This document shows positions 43,976 to 52,540 of a DNA stretch of 59,962 bases, piece by piece. Position 1 is the stretch's first letter, and every line of letters begins with the position of its first letter. The notes under the pieces are model-generated. The model ran no database searches. It saw only the letters and a list, made by a program, of their open reading frames with translations, and was not told the origin of the DNA. Source of the DNA: Gammaproteobacteria bacterium. Its GTDB lineage: Bacteria; Pseudomonadota; Gammaproteobacteria; Steroidobacterales; Steroidobacteraceae. The stretch covers positions 1 to 59,962 of the forward strand of contig JAQGOG010000005.1 of assembly GCA_028293765.1 (NCBI GenBank), in the 5' to 3' direction. A program made the translations under genes and the position numbers.

Positions 43976-44012
43976 TTACGTCTGCGCAGACAGCCAGGAG
44001 CCAGACAGGCTC

Positions 44013-45041
44013 CTAGTGACTGACGCTCGCTGCGCCGCCAGCTCCCTGGTTCATCAACGTCGCCCCGGCGGTTCCTGCGCTTGCCATATAGACGTCGTGA
44101 TTCTTGAAATCGATCCCCAGGGAGGTCGTCGTTCCCAGTACGTCCATGCCAATGATCATCGCCGGCTGATTCTCCATGCCCCACACCTTGAAGATGTGGA
44201 AGCCGCCGAACACCAGCTCGACGTTCTCGATGCGCAGGGCTTCAATGGAGATAACGGGGACCCTCAACAGCTCACCCCTTTCGATGTCCTTGGTTGCACC
44301 GTAGACTGAGGTCACTTTAGTCACCACCCCCGCCGCGCGTGGTGGGAGCACGGCGTCTCGCAGGGCAAGATTGCCGAGACTGCGCTGGGCTCCGGTATCG
44401 ATCACCGCACGGCACCGCACACCTTTGACGAGCGTGTTGATGGTCATCAGCCCGTCGGCGAGTCGAACCGCGTGGACTCTCATACCTTGGGAGCGTATGG
44501 AGGCGCCCACCCGACCGGCGATAACCACTTTGTTGTGCTGGAAGTCGACGAGCAAACTCTGCGAGGTCAGCCCAGCGGCGCCGAGTATCCCATCGGCACC
44601 CGCCAGCACGGGTACCCACACGACCGGCATAGGCGTACGCTCGAGAAGCAGCGCACCCGTTTCCAACCTGTCAATGGTGACTGCTGACACTGTCGTGGAG
44701 CCGGTGATTCCATCGAGAACGATCGAGGGCGTCGTGGCGGGGGTAAGACCTAAAGCATTCGCGGTCGTGGGTGATATGGTTGAGTGAGTCGCGCCCGTAT
44801 CCACGATGAACCGGAACGGACCCTGCCCGTTGATCATGACCGGCACGACCACGCGGCCGATGTGATCGCGTGTCGTCGGAGAGGCAAATAGAGGGTCTTC
44901 GGCCACCGACGGAGCGACGGGAGCGAGGTCGGGCGAGGTGGGAGTCGACTCGCTCGGCGCGGCGAATGCAACTCCGACATAAAGTGCGCCCGCCAGGCCC
45001 CACCACCTAGTCAGTGTCGACCACGGCCACGTGCAGCGCAT
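44013..45041 (-). CDS. Exported two-domain retropepsin-like aspartyl protease
   Basis: The 342-residue protein has a signal peptide (start 45041, MRCTWPWSTLTRWWGLAGAL, cleavage near AFAA). Two retropepsin-like half-domains follow, each with an active-site triplet: FIVDTGATHS (Asp81) and AVIDTGAQRS (Asp215). Each is followed by the usual hydrophobic Gly segment (DGILGAAGL; PAMIIGMDVLG). Two such motifs in one chain suggest an intramolecular pepsin-like active site. It lies directly upstream of the receptor remnant and diverges from the TPR-hydroxylase gene. Substrate unknown; a role in processing neighbouring exported proteins is inference. Confidence 0.85.
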   Translation of the reverse strand: MRCTWPWSTLTRWWGLAGALYVGVAFAAPSESTPTSPDLAPVAPSVAEDPLFASPTTRDHIGRVVVPVMINGQGPFRFIVDTGATHSTISPTTANALGLTPATTPSIVLDGITGSTTVSAVTIDRLETGALLLERTPMPVVWVPVLAGADGILGAAGLTSQSLLVDFQHNKVVIAGRVGASIRSQGMRVHAVRLADGLMTINTLVKGVRCRAVIDTGAQRSLGNLALRDAVLPPRAAGVVTKVTSVYGATKDIERGELLRVPVISIEALRIENVELVFGGFHIFKVWGMENQPAMIIGMDVLGTTTSLGIDFKNHDVYMASAGTAGATLMNQGAGGAASVSH

Positions 45042-45203
45042 GATTTTGAGAATACCACCCGGGCCCTTCCCCTGCGCAAGCGACATTTCACAAGCGCCGC
45101 CACCGTATTGGCCGCGCGCGTGGTCAGCGCAAGGCACCCGGCCCGTGCAGCGAATAGCGTTCAGCACGGGTACGGCTAGCACCGGTACAGCTAGAATAGA
45201 AAC

Positions 45204-46484
45204 ATGAATGCAACGGATCCTGTCGAGTCGCAGCTTCGTTCGCTCCTGGGTGCCGCCGAACAGGCGGAAATGCAGGGTCGCCGGGACGAAACGGGGCGGC
45301 TCCTCGCTGCCGCCCGCTCGTTGGCGCCGGAGCATCCTGCTGTGCTCGGCGCCTGCGGAGTTCATGCGCTGCGCAAGGGCGATGCGGCAGAGGCTCGGCA
45401 TCTGCTTGAGCGCTCAATCGCCGCTGATGCCTCGAATCCGGTTACGTTTCTCAACCTGGCCTCGAGTTTGCGTGCGCTCAAGGATGCTGAAGGCGAGGTC
45501 AAGGCTCTGGATCAGGCACTCGCGCTCGAGCCCCGCTTCTTCCCCGCGCTGATCCAGAAGGCGTCCCTGCTGGAGACGCAGGGAGACAGCAAACGCGCCG
45601 CGCGCCTCTATCAGCGCGCGCTCAACGCTTTGCCCCCTGGTGCTTCACTTCCGCAGGGCTGGAAACCCCTGGTTGAATATGCCCAACGCGCCGTCTTCAA
45701 GAGTCTCCATGAGCTGGACCAGTGGCTCAACACTCGCATGCAGGAAGTCCGCCAGCAACACGCGGCGGTCCCACAGAATCGGGTGGACGATTGCCTGGGC
45801 GCAATCCTCGGCAAGAACCGCATATACGTCCAGCAGCCGACTTACTCCCACTTCCCGCGTCTACCGGCTATTCAGTTCTATCAACGCGAGGACTTTCCCT
45901 GGCTTGCTACAGTGGAACAGGCGACGGACGACATCCGCCAGGAGCTCTGGGGGTTGCTCGCGGATGCACGCGAGGAGTTTTCACCTTACCTGCAACACGC
46001 CTCTTCCGACCCCCTGAATCAGTGGAAGGAGCTCAATCAGTCGAAGCGCTGGAGCGCGCTGTTCCTGTTCAAGGACGGCAAGCGGAACGACACGATTGCG
46101 GCACGCTGCCCGAAGACGGTCGCAGCGCTCGAGGCAGCGCCCGTGGTCAGGATTCCAAATCGGGGGCCCACTTCCTTTTTCTCGCTGCTCGAGCCCCGCA
46201 CGCGAATTCCGCCGCATACCGGGACAACCAACATCCGTCTGACGGTGCACATTCCCCTGATCGTGCCGCCCCAATGCGGCTTTCGAGTCGGCACTCAAAC
46301 TCGCCAATGGCAGCCCGGAACCGCACTCATTTTCGACGACACGATCGAGCACGAGGCGTGGAACGACAGCGACGAGGAGCGCCTGATTCTGATCTTCGAT
46401 ATCTGGAATCCGCTGTTGACCCGGGCAGAGCAGGAGCTGATGACGGTCGCCACGGCAGCCATTGCGGAGTTTTACGGCGACTGA
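45204..46484 (+). CDS. TPR domain fused to aspartyl/asparaginyl beta-hydroxylase
   Basis: The 426-residue cytoplasmic protein starts with about four TPR-like helical repeats (residues 5-150, for example EAEQAEMQGRRDETGRLLAAARSLAPEHPA). A C-terminal AspH-type 2-oxoglutarate/Fe(II) oxygenase follows. Iron-ligand candidates are His338 (RIPPHTGTTNIRLTVHIPL) and His383 (DDTIEHEAWN), with RLILIFDIW after them. AspH enzymes hydroxylate Asp or Asn side chains in peptides. The TPR part likely docks the protein substrate. Its stop overlaps the convergent oxygenase gene by 13 bases. Confidence 0.88.
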   Translation: MNATDPVESQLRSLLGAAEQAEMQGRRDETGRLLAAARSLAPEHPAVLGACGVHALRKGDAAEARHLLERSIAADASNPVTFLNLASSLRALKDAEGEVKALDQALALEPRFFPALIQKASLLETQGDSKRAARLYQRALNALPPGASLPQGWKPLVEYAQRAVFKSLHELDQWLNTRMQEVRQQHAAVPQNRVDDCLGAILGKNRIYVQQPTYSHFPRLPAIQFYQREDFPWLATVEQATDDIRQELWGLLADAREEFSPYLQHASSDPLNQWKELNQSKRWSALFLFKDGKRNDTIAARCPKTVAALEAAPVVRIPNRGPTSFFSLLEPRTRIPPHTGTTNIRLTVHIPLIVPPQCGFRVGTQTRQWQPGTALIFDDTIEHEAWNDSDEERLILIFDIWNPLLTRAEQELMTVATAAIAEFYGD

Positions 46485-48286
46485 GCCCAACGCTCCGGAC
46501 GCATGTCGAATGCAATAGTCAGACGCGTTTCAGGGCCGTAGATCGGATTGGTCCCGTGCCACATGTACGACGGGAACAAAACCAACCGCCCGGGTTTGGG
46601 CTGCACGAAGCGCTCGGGAACGAGGCCGGGCACGGGGTAACGCGGCTCGCCGAATTTGATCCAGCCGGACCTCAACACCGGGTCCTGGGTTTCCTCCGGG
46701 ACCTCGACGTAGTAGGCCGAGCTGAGCATGCCGTCCGGGTGAAAGTGGTCCACATGATAACCGTTGCGCTGCAGGCGGACTGACCAGGCGCCGGTGAACT
46801 GCGCGGCGCCGGTATTCCACCGCGATAGAGGATGATCGGGAGCGGCACCGAGGCTTCGGCGGTACTCTTCGATCGGCTCATCAAAAGCTTTCAGAATTGC
46901 CCGAACGGCCGGATCGGGATCGGACAGCAGGCTGCGGGAAGTCTGCGTGCCATTGCGCAGCGTCTGATCCAGCGGATGCTTGCTGAAACGATGCCGGTCG
47001 TTGAGAGTCGCCGCGAGAGCCCGGTTGAGCTCGTCCATCGAAGACCAGCCCGGCCGCCTCTCCAGGTCGAACACCCGAACGAAGCGGTCATAGTCGTAGA
47101 GCTCGCGATACCGGTCCGTCCCGAGCAGCCGCGACGCCGTCGCTTCGTAGGCGAGCCAGGCTTGCGAGGCCGGAGAGCGAAGCAGCTGCACGGTGATGAG
47201 CGGCATCGCATCCTCTGCGGCGCCCCGCGCAATGAGGATGGTGACGAGATTGAGGAGGACGGCCTGGTCCTTCGGCCGGGCGGCGGCAGCTTCGAGCGCC
47301 AAGGTCTCGGCCTCTTTCAGACGTCCCTGCTCCAACAGCACCGCAGACAGTGTTGCCTGCACGCCGGCATTGGGCCCTTTGCGGGTGAGCAGGTCACGCA
47401 GGAAGGCTTCCGCTTCGGGCAGTTGCCCTGCGCGCCAGAGCAGTCGCCCCAGCAGGTGTTGGAGGCGCACGTTTTCGCGATTCGCCTTGACCGCGGTCAC
47501 CAGCGCACGGGCAAAGCCCGGGTCCCCGCGCATGTAACGCACCCGAGCGAGCGTCATCTGCGCCTCGACGTTCGTGGGTTGCAGCTCGACCGCCCGCGCG
47601 AAGCCGCTTTCCGCGCCATCGAGATCGCCTTCGTTGAGCGCGGCGCGCCCCAAGTTATACGCGGTTTCGTAGCCGGTCGCCCCCAGCGCACTTGCGGTCT
47701 CGAGCGCCTGAAGCGCCTCGGGCCTTTCGAGTTTGACCAGCAATGCGCCGAGATTGTGATGCGCAACCGGGTTGTCCGGGTGGAGCGAGATGGCGCGGCG
47801 GTAGGCGCTCTCAGCCTCGACCTCGAGACCGCGATGCGCCAGTGCCATGCCGAGGATCGTCCAGGCCTCGGCATCGGATGGGTCACGTGCCAGGAGCGTG
47901 CGGCATTCGGCTTCCGCCTCGGCAGGTCTGCCGAGATCGTCGAGCGTCAGCGCAAGGCCCCGGTGTGCGGAAGGGTACTCTGGCAGTAGTTGCAGGGCCG
48001 TCCGGTAAGCCTCCTCTGCGGCAGAGTATTTCTGCTGCGTTCGCAGCAGATTGGCCAGATTCGCATGGAATTCGGCGCGCTTGGATTCAAGCTGAATGCT
48101 GAATCGGAGCCATTGCTCCCCCTGCGCCAAGTCTCCCGTGCCTTTCAGGGCGAGGCCCATCAGATGGGCAGCGGCTGCGTTGCGCGGCTCGCGAGCCAGA
48201 ATCGCCCCGCACGCTGCCGCGCTGTCCAGGTGTTTCCCCTCGCTCAAGAGCGCGGCAGCGTGCTCGATGGCCTGCTGGGAGCTCAT
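46472..48286 (-). CDS. TPR domain fused to 2OG-Fe(II) oxygenase
   Basis: The 604-residue protein has about ten TPR repeats (residues 1-390, such as AYRTALQLLPEYPSAHRGLAL). A C-terminal putative 2-oxoglutarate/Fe(II) oxygenase of the 2OG-FeII_Oxy_5 kind follows: GYHVDHFHPDGMLSSAYYVEVP supplies His-x-Asp, and YMWHGTNPIYGPETRLTIAFD supplies the distal His and the Arg that binds 2-oxoglutarate. Start 48286 (MSSQQAIEH) is where TPRs begin. It is tail-to-tail with the AspH gene. Both enzymes probably modify protein or peptide substrates. Confidence 0.85.
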   Translation of the reverse strand: MSSQQAIEHAAALLSEGKHLDSAAACGAILAREPRNAAAAHLMGLALKGTGDLAQGEQWLRFSIQLESKRAEFHANLANLLRTQQKYSAAEEAYRTALQLLPEYPSAHRGLALTLDDLGRPAEAEAECRTLLARDPSDAEAWTILGMALAHRGLEVEAESAYRRAISLHPDNPVAHHNLGALLVKLERPEALQALETASALGATGYETAYNLGRAALNEGDLDGAESGFARAVELQPTNVEAQMTLARVRYMRGDPGFARALVTAVKANRENVRLQHLLGRLLWRAGQLPEAEAFLRDLLTRKGPNAGVQATLSAVLLEQGRLKEAETLALEAAAARPKDQAVLLNLVTILIARGAAEDAMPLITVQLLRSPASQAWLAYEATASRLLGTDRYRELYDYDRFVRVFDLERRPGWSSMDELNRALAATLNDRHRFSKHPLDQTLRNGTQTSRSLLSDPDPAVRAILKAFDEPIEEYRRSLGAAPDHPLSRWNTGAAQFTGAWSVRLQRNGYHVDHFHPDGMLSSAYYVEVPEETQDPVLRSGWIKFGEPRYPVPGLVPERFVQPKPGRLVLFPSYMWHGTNPIYGPETRLTIAFDMRPERWAQSP

Positions 48287-48827
48287 CGGTCGATCACGAG
48301 GGTCCGACAATGACCCTCGCAGTACGCAGCACCCACCGAGTCGCAGCGCTCCCACAACATCGACGGTCTGCCCGTCAGCGGGTAGCGAAAAAAAGACGAG
48401 TGGGCACCGAGTGGGATGGCAGGCAAAACTGTGGTTTTTTTGCGCATACAGTTTGCATAAATAGGCGGATCACAGGGGGACCTTCACCGCACGACCTTTT
48501 GTACTGACGAGATTTGAGCAGTAACGTTCCTACTCCTCCGTTCCTGCAAACATTCGTCTGACAGTGGTGACCTGCCTGGTGAGAACAAATGTGGTTCTGC
48601 ACTGGACTGAAATGACGAACGATTCTGCGCTACCGGATGCACCCGCAGCCGGTGGCCATTACGATCAAAGACTTAGGCCGCCAGGGATTTTCTCGCCGCC
48701 GTCGTCCGTCTGGACGCTCAGAACATGGGGTTCCGAGAGCAATGGAACAGAAAACCCCGGCGTGCAGGTCGCAGCGGCCTGGATGGCCGCCGCAGGACCA
48801 ACGCTACACCTGGCGACTGTCAGCCGT
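48287..48827. other. 541-bp gap without a recognised gene
   Basis: Both strands were read. Open frames here have no family features and overlap the UrcA 3' side. Two T/A-rich tracts (near 48387 and 48434) flank a shared GAGTGG motif. The gap separates the minus-strand oxygenase start from the minus-strand urcA end, so it should hold the oxygenase promoter. Confidence 0.5.
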
Positions 48828-49265
48828 TCACGTTGCCTTTGCACGCGCTACGTCCGCAGCTATCTGCGGCTGCGCGGACGCGATGGCGGCAGCGACGCAT
48901 GCGTCGTCGTCGAAGCTCGGCGTATCGAGCGACGAGCAGAGCTTCTGCGCGGTTTCCCGCACTTTGTCGTTGAGAAGCGCCGCACCGGAATCGGTGGTAA
49001 ACATCACCGGATCTACCTTGAGCCGGACTGTAAGCGGCACCGTTGGGATCGAAGCGTTGATCGCCTCGTCGCGACCGTTCGGACCGTTCACGTCGCCGAA
49101 CGTATCCGGCTGTCTCTCACTAGGGGCTGAGACAATGACCTCAGCAACCTCAGCAGCCTGGGCTCGGGAATTCAAAAGGGCGAGTGCTCCGAAAGCGAAC
49201 GCCCCGACAGCGAGGAGCATCGGTAATCTGCTCGGTAAATTAATTGTGCGACTGAAAGCCATCAT
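48828..49265 (-). CDS. UrcA family exported protein
   Basis: The 145-residue protein starts at ATG 49265 behind AGGAGAACCCATC. A signal peptide (LPMLLAVGAFAFGALALL, cleavage near AQA) leads into AEVAEVIVSAP. The UrcA body includes VRLKVDPVMFTTDSGAALLND and two Cys that can pair (LCSSLDTPSFDDDACV). UrcA proteins are small, periplasmic and of unknown function, common near TonB-dependent receptors. It lies between the TPR-oxygenase and the TPR-glycosyltransferase. Confidence 0.85.
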   Translation of the reverse strand: MMAFSRTINLPSRLPMLLAVGAFAFGALALLNSRAQAAEVAEVIVSAPSERQPDTFGDVNGPNGRDEAINASIPTVPLTVRLKVDPVMFTTDSGAALLNDKVRETAQKLCSSLDTPSFDDDACVAAAIASAQPQIAADVARAKAT

Positions 49266-49681
49266 GATGGGTTCTCCTGCAAGTTGACAACGGCGCTGGC
49301 GCCGCCCACCCCGAGATTGCGGGGTTTGTGAAACGCCTTCATTTCGAGTGGGCACTGGGGTATTACAAGTGAAACCTGGTGTTTCGCGCGCAGAACTGGG
49401 CGAAGGCCGACTGGCAGCGCGATAGGCTAAGACTGCTCCGGTGAGCAATGCATCTTTGACTGTGCGACCAGGCGGCACCCTACCGCACCGTCGGATGCGC
49501 GGGATAAAATCCCCGAGAACATGGCTCGGAAGCGGGAAGGAGCTGCCATGATGCGTCTGGTCTTATCCGTCGCGCGAGGAGCGCGTGCTGGTTGCAGCCA
49601 TGTTGGAAGCTGTTTCCCGCTTCGGGCCGCGCCACGAGTGGACCGAGTAGTTGTGACAACCCGCTTTGCAGGCCTTGGACC
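49266..49681. other. 416-bp divergent gap between urcA and the TPR-glycosyltransferase
   Basis: No gene is supported. The gap should contain both promoters. A TTG-initiated in-frame extension of the downstream gene runs from 49592, but it lacks TPR character and a ribosome site. No clear operator or hairpin stands out. Confidence 0.5.
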
Positions 49682-51877
49682 GTGACCACCAGCAGCAGCC
49701 AGCTCGAGCTCGCAGAGGGCTATACCTTGCAGCAGCAGGGGCGCTTGCCCGAGGCGGCGGCGACTTTTCGTAGACTGCTCAAGAGCGAGCCACGCAACAG
49801 CAACGCTTTGCACCTGTTGGGTGTCACTCTGGCACGCATGGGCCAGGTGGAGGATGCGGCTCGCCACATGGCAGCGGCGGTCGAGTTGCAGCCCGCGAAC
49901 CCGGCGATGCGCATCAATCTTGGGAATGCCCTGAGCGAGCTCGGGAGATATCAGGAAGCCGTCGAGCACTATCAGCGTGCGACGGCGCTGCAGCCTAACA
50001 TCGCCCCGGCGCATCGCGGTTGCGGGATGGCGCTCGCGCGTTTGGGACGGCTCGATGCGGCGCTCGTCAGTTTCAACAACGCCGCTCGGCTGCTCCCTGG
50101 CGACGCACGGATCCACTATGACCTCGGCGTCGTCCATGAACGCGCCGGTCGTCGCCAGGAGGCGCTGGCCTGCTTCGAGCGCGCCCTGACGCTCGATCCT
50201 CGTTTCGCCGAAGCGCACCACAGCCGCGGGCTCCTCGAGCACTCTCTGGGCCGGTATGCAGATGCCGTCGCGAGTATCGAGCGCGCCATCGCACTGAAGC
50301 CGGAGCTGCCGCAACTTCACTTTGACCTTGGCGATGTGCTGCTTGCGTGGGCTCGGCCGGCGGAGGCTCTCGCGAGCTACGATCGGGCACTGGCGATGGG
50401 TCCTTGTCCCGTTGCGACCCATCACAACAGGGGAGCCGCGCTCATGGAGCTTGGGCGCGATGCGGAGGCGCTGGGCAGTTTCGATCGTGCTCTTCAGCTT
50501 GGACCCGCGACTGCACAGACCCAACTGGCCCGAGGCAGAATTCTCCTGCGCAACAAACGCCCAGCGGAGGCGCTCGCGAGCCTCGATCTGGCACTCGCAT
50601 TTTCCCACGACGATGTGGAAGTTTTTTACCAACGCGGCCTCGCGCTCCAGGCGTTAGGGCGGTATGAAGAGGCGCTCGCGTGTTTGGATCGCGCGTCGGC
50701 GATCAAAGGGGATTCGGCGGAAGTTGTCAACGCGCGGGGCGCCGTTCTCGAGCGCTTGGACCGATCCGAGGAGGCTCTCGATTGTTTCGGCAGGGCTGTG
50801 ACGCTCAAGCCGGATCACGTCGGCGCCTATACAAACGCCGGGAATACGCGCACGGCACTGGGTCGCTACGATGAGGCGCTCAGGGATTTCGATGCTGCTT
50901 TGGCAATAGCCCCGGACGACACGAACGCCACCTGGAGCAAGTCCCTGCTCATGCTGAGCCTTGGAGACTTTTCCCTCGGTTGGCCGCTCTACGAGTCGCG
51001 CCTGCGACTCGAGCGGGAGCCACGAACCTTCGATGTACCGCGCTGGACGGGCCAGGAGTCACTGGCGGGCAAGACAATCCTGGTTCACGCCGAGCAGGGC
51101 CTCGGCGACACGGTGCACTTCTGCCGCTACGTGCGCCTCCTCGAAGATCGGGGCGCGCACGTGGTTCTCGAAGTACCACCCGTTCTCGTTGGATTGCTGT
51201 GCTCGTTGCGGATGCGCGGTCGGTTGATAGCACAAGGTGATCCGATACCCCCTGTCGATTTTCACTGCCCGCTCTTGAGCCTGCCGCTGGGATTTCACAC
51301 AGAGCTCGCCACCATTCCCGCGGACGTGCCTTACCTCCGGGCCGATCCTCACGCGGTAAGCGCGTGGTGCGCGCGTCTCGACCCTATTCCGGAGTTGAAG
51401 GTCGGGATCAATTGGCAAGGAAGGGTCGAAACCGAAAGGCAAGACTGGGCGCGCACTCGCTCCTTCCCACTCGAGTGTATGTCGCCGCTTGCGCGCGTCG
51501 ACGGCGTGAGATTCGTGAGCCTTCAAAAAGGGGCGGCTGCGGATCAACGCCGGGACGTCTCGTTCAGTGAGCAGATTGTCGAGCTCACCGACCCCAAGGA
51601 ACTGGGCGAGGCGGCCATCCTCGAGACGGCGGCGCTGGTCAGCGCTTTAGATCTCGTCGTCACCTCCGACACACTCCTGGCCCATGTGTGCGGGGCTCTG
51701 GGCGTACCCGTCTGGACTGTTGTCCCGGCTGTGCCGGATTGGCGCTGGCTCCGCGATCGCGGCGACAATCCCTGGTATCCGACCATGCGAGTATTTCGGC
51801 GGCGTGTGGGCGGCGGGTGGGTGGAGGTCTTCGAAGAGGCAGCCCAGATGCTGTCGGTGGTGGCGAGGTCGAAGTAG
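49682..51877 (+). CDS. TPR-rich protein with GT9-like glycosyltransferase domain
   Basis: The 731-residue protein has about 13 TPR repeats (residues 1-430; regular LG.YEEAL..FDRALAL.PD.A periodicity). A C-terminal domain of heptosyltransferase/GT9-like type follows: HAEQGLGDTVHFCRYVRLL near 450, VGINWQG, SLQKGA, then ETAALVSALDLVVTSDTLLAHVCGALGVPVW. That is the donor-binding signature of such TPR glycosyltransferases. GTG 49682 is chosen because the first TPR starts there. It could glycosylate a protein docked on the TPR array. Downstream, 21 bases away, lies an exported protein. Confidence 0.85.
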   Translation: MTTSSSQLELAEGYTLQQQGRLPEAAATFRRLLKSEPRNSNALHLLGVTLARMGQVEDAARHMAAAVELQPANPAMRINLGNALSELGRYQEAVEHYQRATALQPNIAPAHRGCGMALARLGRLDAALVSFNNAARLLPGDARIHYDLGVVHERAGRRQEALACFERALTLDPRFAEAHHSRGLLEHSLGRYADAVASIERAIALKPELPQLHFDLGDVLLAWARPAEALASYDRALAMGPCPVATHHNRGAALMELGRDAEALGSFDRALQLGPATAQTQLARGRILLRNKRPAEALASLDLALAFSHDDVEVFYQRGLALQALGRYEEALACLDRASAIKGDSAEVVNARGAVLERLDRSEEALDCFGRAVTLKPDHVGAYTNAGNTRTALGRYDEALRDFDAALAIAPDDTNATWSKSLLMLSLGDFSLGWPLYESRLRLEREPRTFDVPRWTGQESLAGKTILVHAEQGLGDTVHFCRYVRLLEDRGAHVVLEVPPVLVGLLCSLRMRGRLIAQGDPIPPVDFHCPLLSLPLGFHTELATIPADVPYLRADPHAVSAWCARLDPIPELKVGINWQGRVETERQDWARTRSFPLECMSPLARVDGVRFVSLQKGAAADQRRDVSFSEQIVELTDPKELGEAAILETAALVSALDLVVTSDTLLAHVCGALGVPVWTVVPAVPDWRWLRDRGDNPWYPTMRVFRRRVGGGWVEVFEEAAQMLSVVARSK

Positions 51878-51897
51878 TCCCCACAGCGAGGTTTCTC

Positions 51898-52518
51898 ATG
51901 CGGCCAACAGCGACGGCGTTCACGGTTCTGCTGCTTTCAGCAGCTTGTATGCGGGTGGGGGCGCAAGCCGTGCCCGGCTCCCTGCACGATTGCATGTCGA
52001 TCACGTCGGACAAGCAGCGGCTCGCCTGCTTCGACCGTGAGATGGCGAAGTTCGACAGTACGAAAACCAAGGATAGAGCGGCGGCCTCCGGTGACGGCAA
52101 GACCAACGCGCAGGCCTCCACAGGAAATCCCACCTCCGGTGACGGCAAGACCAACGTGCAGGCCTCCACGGGAAATCCCACCCCCGGTGTCAAAGCAACG
52201 GCTCCTCCGGCAGCATCACTGACGCCTGAACGAACATTCGGCCTGTCTGGCGATCAGATCCTCCAGCTCGAGGCTCGCCAGGGAGGCACGCCACCGGCGA
52301 AGTTGAAGAGTCTGACCGCGCAGATTGCCAGTGTTTCCCACAACGCCGAGGGGCGCTGGGTGTTGACACTGGATAACGGCCAGGTCTGGCGGCAGACCGA
52401 GACGCGGTCATTTGAGGCCTCTCCCGGAGCCGCGGTCAGGATCAGCAGCGGTGCAATGGGATCGTTCTGGATCGAGACCAGCAAGCACAACTGGACTCGC
52501 GTCGAGCGGGTTCTCTAG
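51898..52518 (+). CDS. Exported hypothetical protein with internal 16-residue repeat
   Basis: The 206-residue protein has a signal peptide (MRPTATAFTVLLLSAACMRV, cleavage near GAQA). A Cys pair segment, LHDCMSITSDKQRLACFDRE, matches the N-terminal motif of many small periplasmic proteins. Two near-perfect 16-residue repeats (SGDGKTNAQASTGNPT) form a flexible linker. A C-terminal beta domain runs WVLTLDNGQVWRQTETRSFE to GSFWIETSKHNWTRVERV. I do not know the function. It directly follows the glycosyltransferase and may share its operon. Confidence 0.75.
   Translation: MRPTATAFTVLLLSAACMRVGAQAVPGSLHDCMSITSDKQRLACFDREMAKFDSTKTKDRAAASGDGKTNAQASTGNPTSGDGKTNVQASTGNPTPGVKATAPPAASLTPERTFGLSGDQILQLEARQGGTPPAKLKSLTAQIASVSHNAEGRWVLTLDNGQVWRQTETRSFEASPGAAVRISSGAMGSFWIETSKHNWTRVERVL
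52087..52182. repeat. Two 48-bp coding repeats
   Basis: Units 52087-52134 and 52135-52182 differ at only a few bases and encode SGDGKT(N)(A/V)QASTGNPT twice in frame. Low divergence indicates a recent duplication or ongoing slippage within the linker of the exported protein. Confidence 0.9.
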
Positions 52519-52540
52519 CAGGCGGTGCAAGCACGAGGCT

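Noticed and set aside
48564-49287. Overlapping plus-strand frames of about 190-216 codons
   Set aside because: They lie antisense to the UrcA gene, which has a strong ribosome site and signal peptide on the minus strand.
49592-49681. TTG-started N-terminal extension of the TPR-glycosyltransferase
   Set aside because: No ribosome site, composition unlike TPR sequence, and a GTG lies at the beginning of the first TPR.
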